From: an uncultured Erysipelotrichaceae bacterium
Lineage (GTDB): Bacteria; Bacillota_I; Bacilli_A; Erysipelotrichales; Erysipelotrichaceae
DNA: 32,570 nt
Assembly: GCA_927435855.1 (NCBI GenBank)
Contig: CAKMJZ010000036.1
Coordinates: 1-32,570, forward strand
Direction: 5' to 3'
Part shown: piece by piece, positions 32,207-32,570 of the stretch
Layout of the letters: the number at the start of each line of letters is the position of its first letter
Position numbering within the stretch: the stretch's first letter is position 1
Notes under the pieces: generated by a model
Told to the model about the DNA's origin: nothing
Seen by the model: only the letters and a program-made list of their open reading frames with translations
Databases searched by the model: none
Translations under genes and position numbers: made by a program

Positions 32207-32570
32207 TCAAGCCAAGTCCCCGCCCGTGGCAGGCAGGTCCTCGGTGAGCCTGTTTACCCATTTGCCGCTCTTGATCCTGAACATCCCCACAATCCACTTG
32301 AATGCCTCTTCCAACCCGACAAACAGGTACAGGTAGTAGATCGGAATACCGAATACGAGAGCTCCGAGGAAGGCACAGGGAACTCCGATCAACCAGACCC
32401 CGGCCAGCTCGACGAACATGGAGAACCGGGTGTCTCCCCCCGAACGGAGCACACCGACGACCAGCACCATGTTGTAGGCCTTGATGGGAATCAACAGACC
32501 CAAGGAGATCAGGGACAAGGTAGTCATACGGGCGACCGGAGGACTCAGGTTGAATGGAAGGGGAAGCCAT
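32207..32570 (-). CDS. MATE-family efflux transporter, C-terminal part (5' end off window)
   Basis: The frame is open from the window edge through LPFNLSPPVARMTTLSL, GVLRSGGDTRFSMFVELAGVW and VPCAFLGALVFGIPIYYLYL to a basic tail ending in TGGDLA, about 121 codons. LRSGGDTRFSM in the loop before the last membrane segments is typical of MATE proteins, which expel drugs or metabolites in exchange for Na+ or H+. The stop lies 43 bp before nagA, so the genes may be co-transcribed. An overlapping frame reaching 32196 is a shadow. Confidence 0.83.
   Translation of the reverse strand, partial: WLPLPFNLSPPVARMTTLSLISLGLLIPIKAYNMVLVVGVLRSGGDTRFSMFVELAGVWLIGVPCAFLGALVFGIPIYYLYLFVGLEEAFKWIVGMFRIKSGKWVNRLTEDLPATGGDLA

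Noticed and set aside
1-32570. CRISPR array, tRNA or rRNA genes, prophage or plasmid genes
   Set aside because: No regularly spaced repeats, cloverleaf or rRNA sequence, and no phage or replication-initiator genes were seen on reading through.

Overview
The window looks like two unrelated genome pieces joined at about position 25558. Bases 1 to ~25558 are AT-rich and carry a Bacillota-type housekeeping block (rpsF-ssb-rpsR, DUF2232-gdpP-rplI-dnaB), a riboswitch-controlled vitamin B12 module with a B12-dependent ribonucleotide reductase, a sugar or sugar-acid catabolic operon, and degraded insertion sequences. TGA acts as a stop here (for example rplI), so this is not the Mycoplasma code. An Erysipelotrichia, Acholeplasma or Izemoplasma-like relative is a reasonable guess. 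Bases ~25558 to 32570 are clearly GC-richer and carry TraB, LysO, a YgjP-type metalloprotease, FprA flavoprotein, PepD, NagA and MATE. I associate this set with Sphaerochaeta-like spirochaetes. That is an impression from the families, not a search result.

Layout of the left part. Minus strand 1-7425: a window-edge exported LysM/G5-like protein, dnaB, rplI, gdpP and a DUF2232 gene; then a terminator, rpsR, ssb and rpsF behind a strong promoter with a leader that can hide the rpsF ribosome binding site; then ispD. Plus strand 7501-13221: a sigma-70 promoter, a cobalamin riboswitch with alternative hairpins, a DUF4430 surface protein, an ECF S-component, a PduO-type adenosyltransferase, class II ribonucleotide reductase, and a lipoprotein of the PQQ sugar dehydrogenase family. 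An ISL3 transposase relic follows. Minus strand 13757-21500: a GntR/UTRA regulator, then an operon read from 21204 down to 15084 (FGGY kinase, terminator, DeoC-type aldolase, DHDPS-type aldolase, D-2-hydroxyacid dehydrogenase, cupin, aldehyde dehydrogenase). Its promoter has a perfect CcpA cre match and a HutC/UTRA-type operator on the start site. A decayed IS1182-type transposase (about 21780-22740) separates it from an ABC-2 exporter pair and the 3' part of an FtsX-like permease.

Two systems stand out. The B12 module links sensing (riboswitch), probable capture and import (DUF4430 + ECF-S), activation (adenosyltransferase) and use (NrdJ). The catabolic operon has a kinase, two mechanistically different class I aldolases and two oxidoreductases, has no transporter in view, and matches no pathway I can name.

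The join at ~25558 cuts two genes (FtsX-like and TraB) in the same orientation. It is most likely an assembly chimera, so functional links should not be drawn across it.
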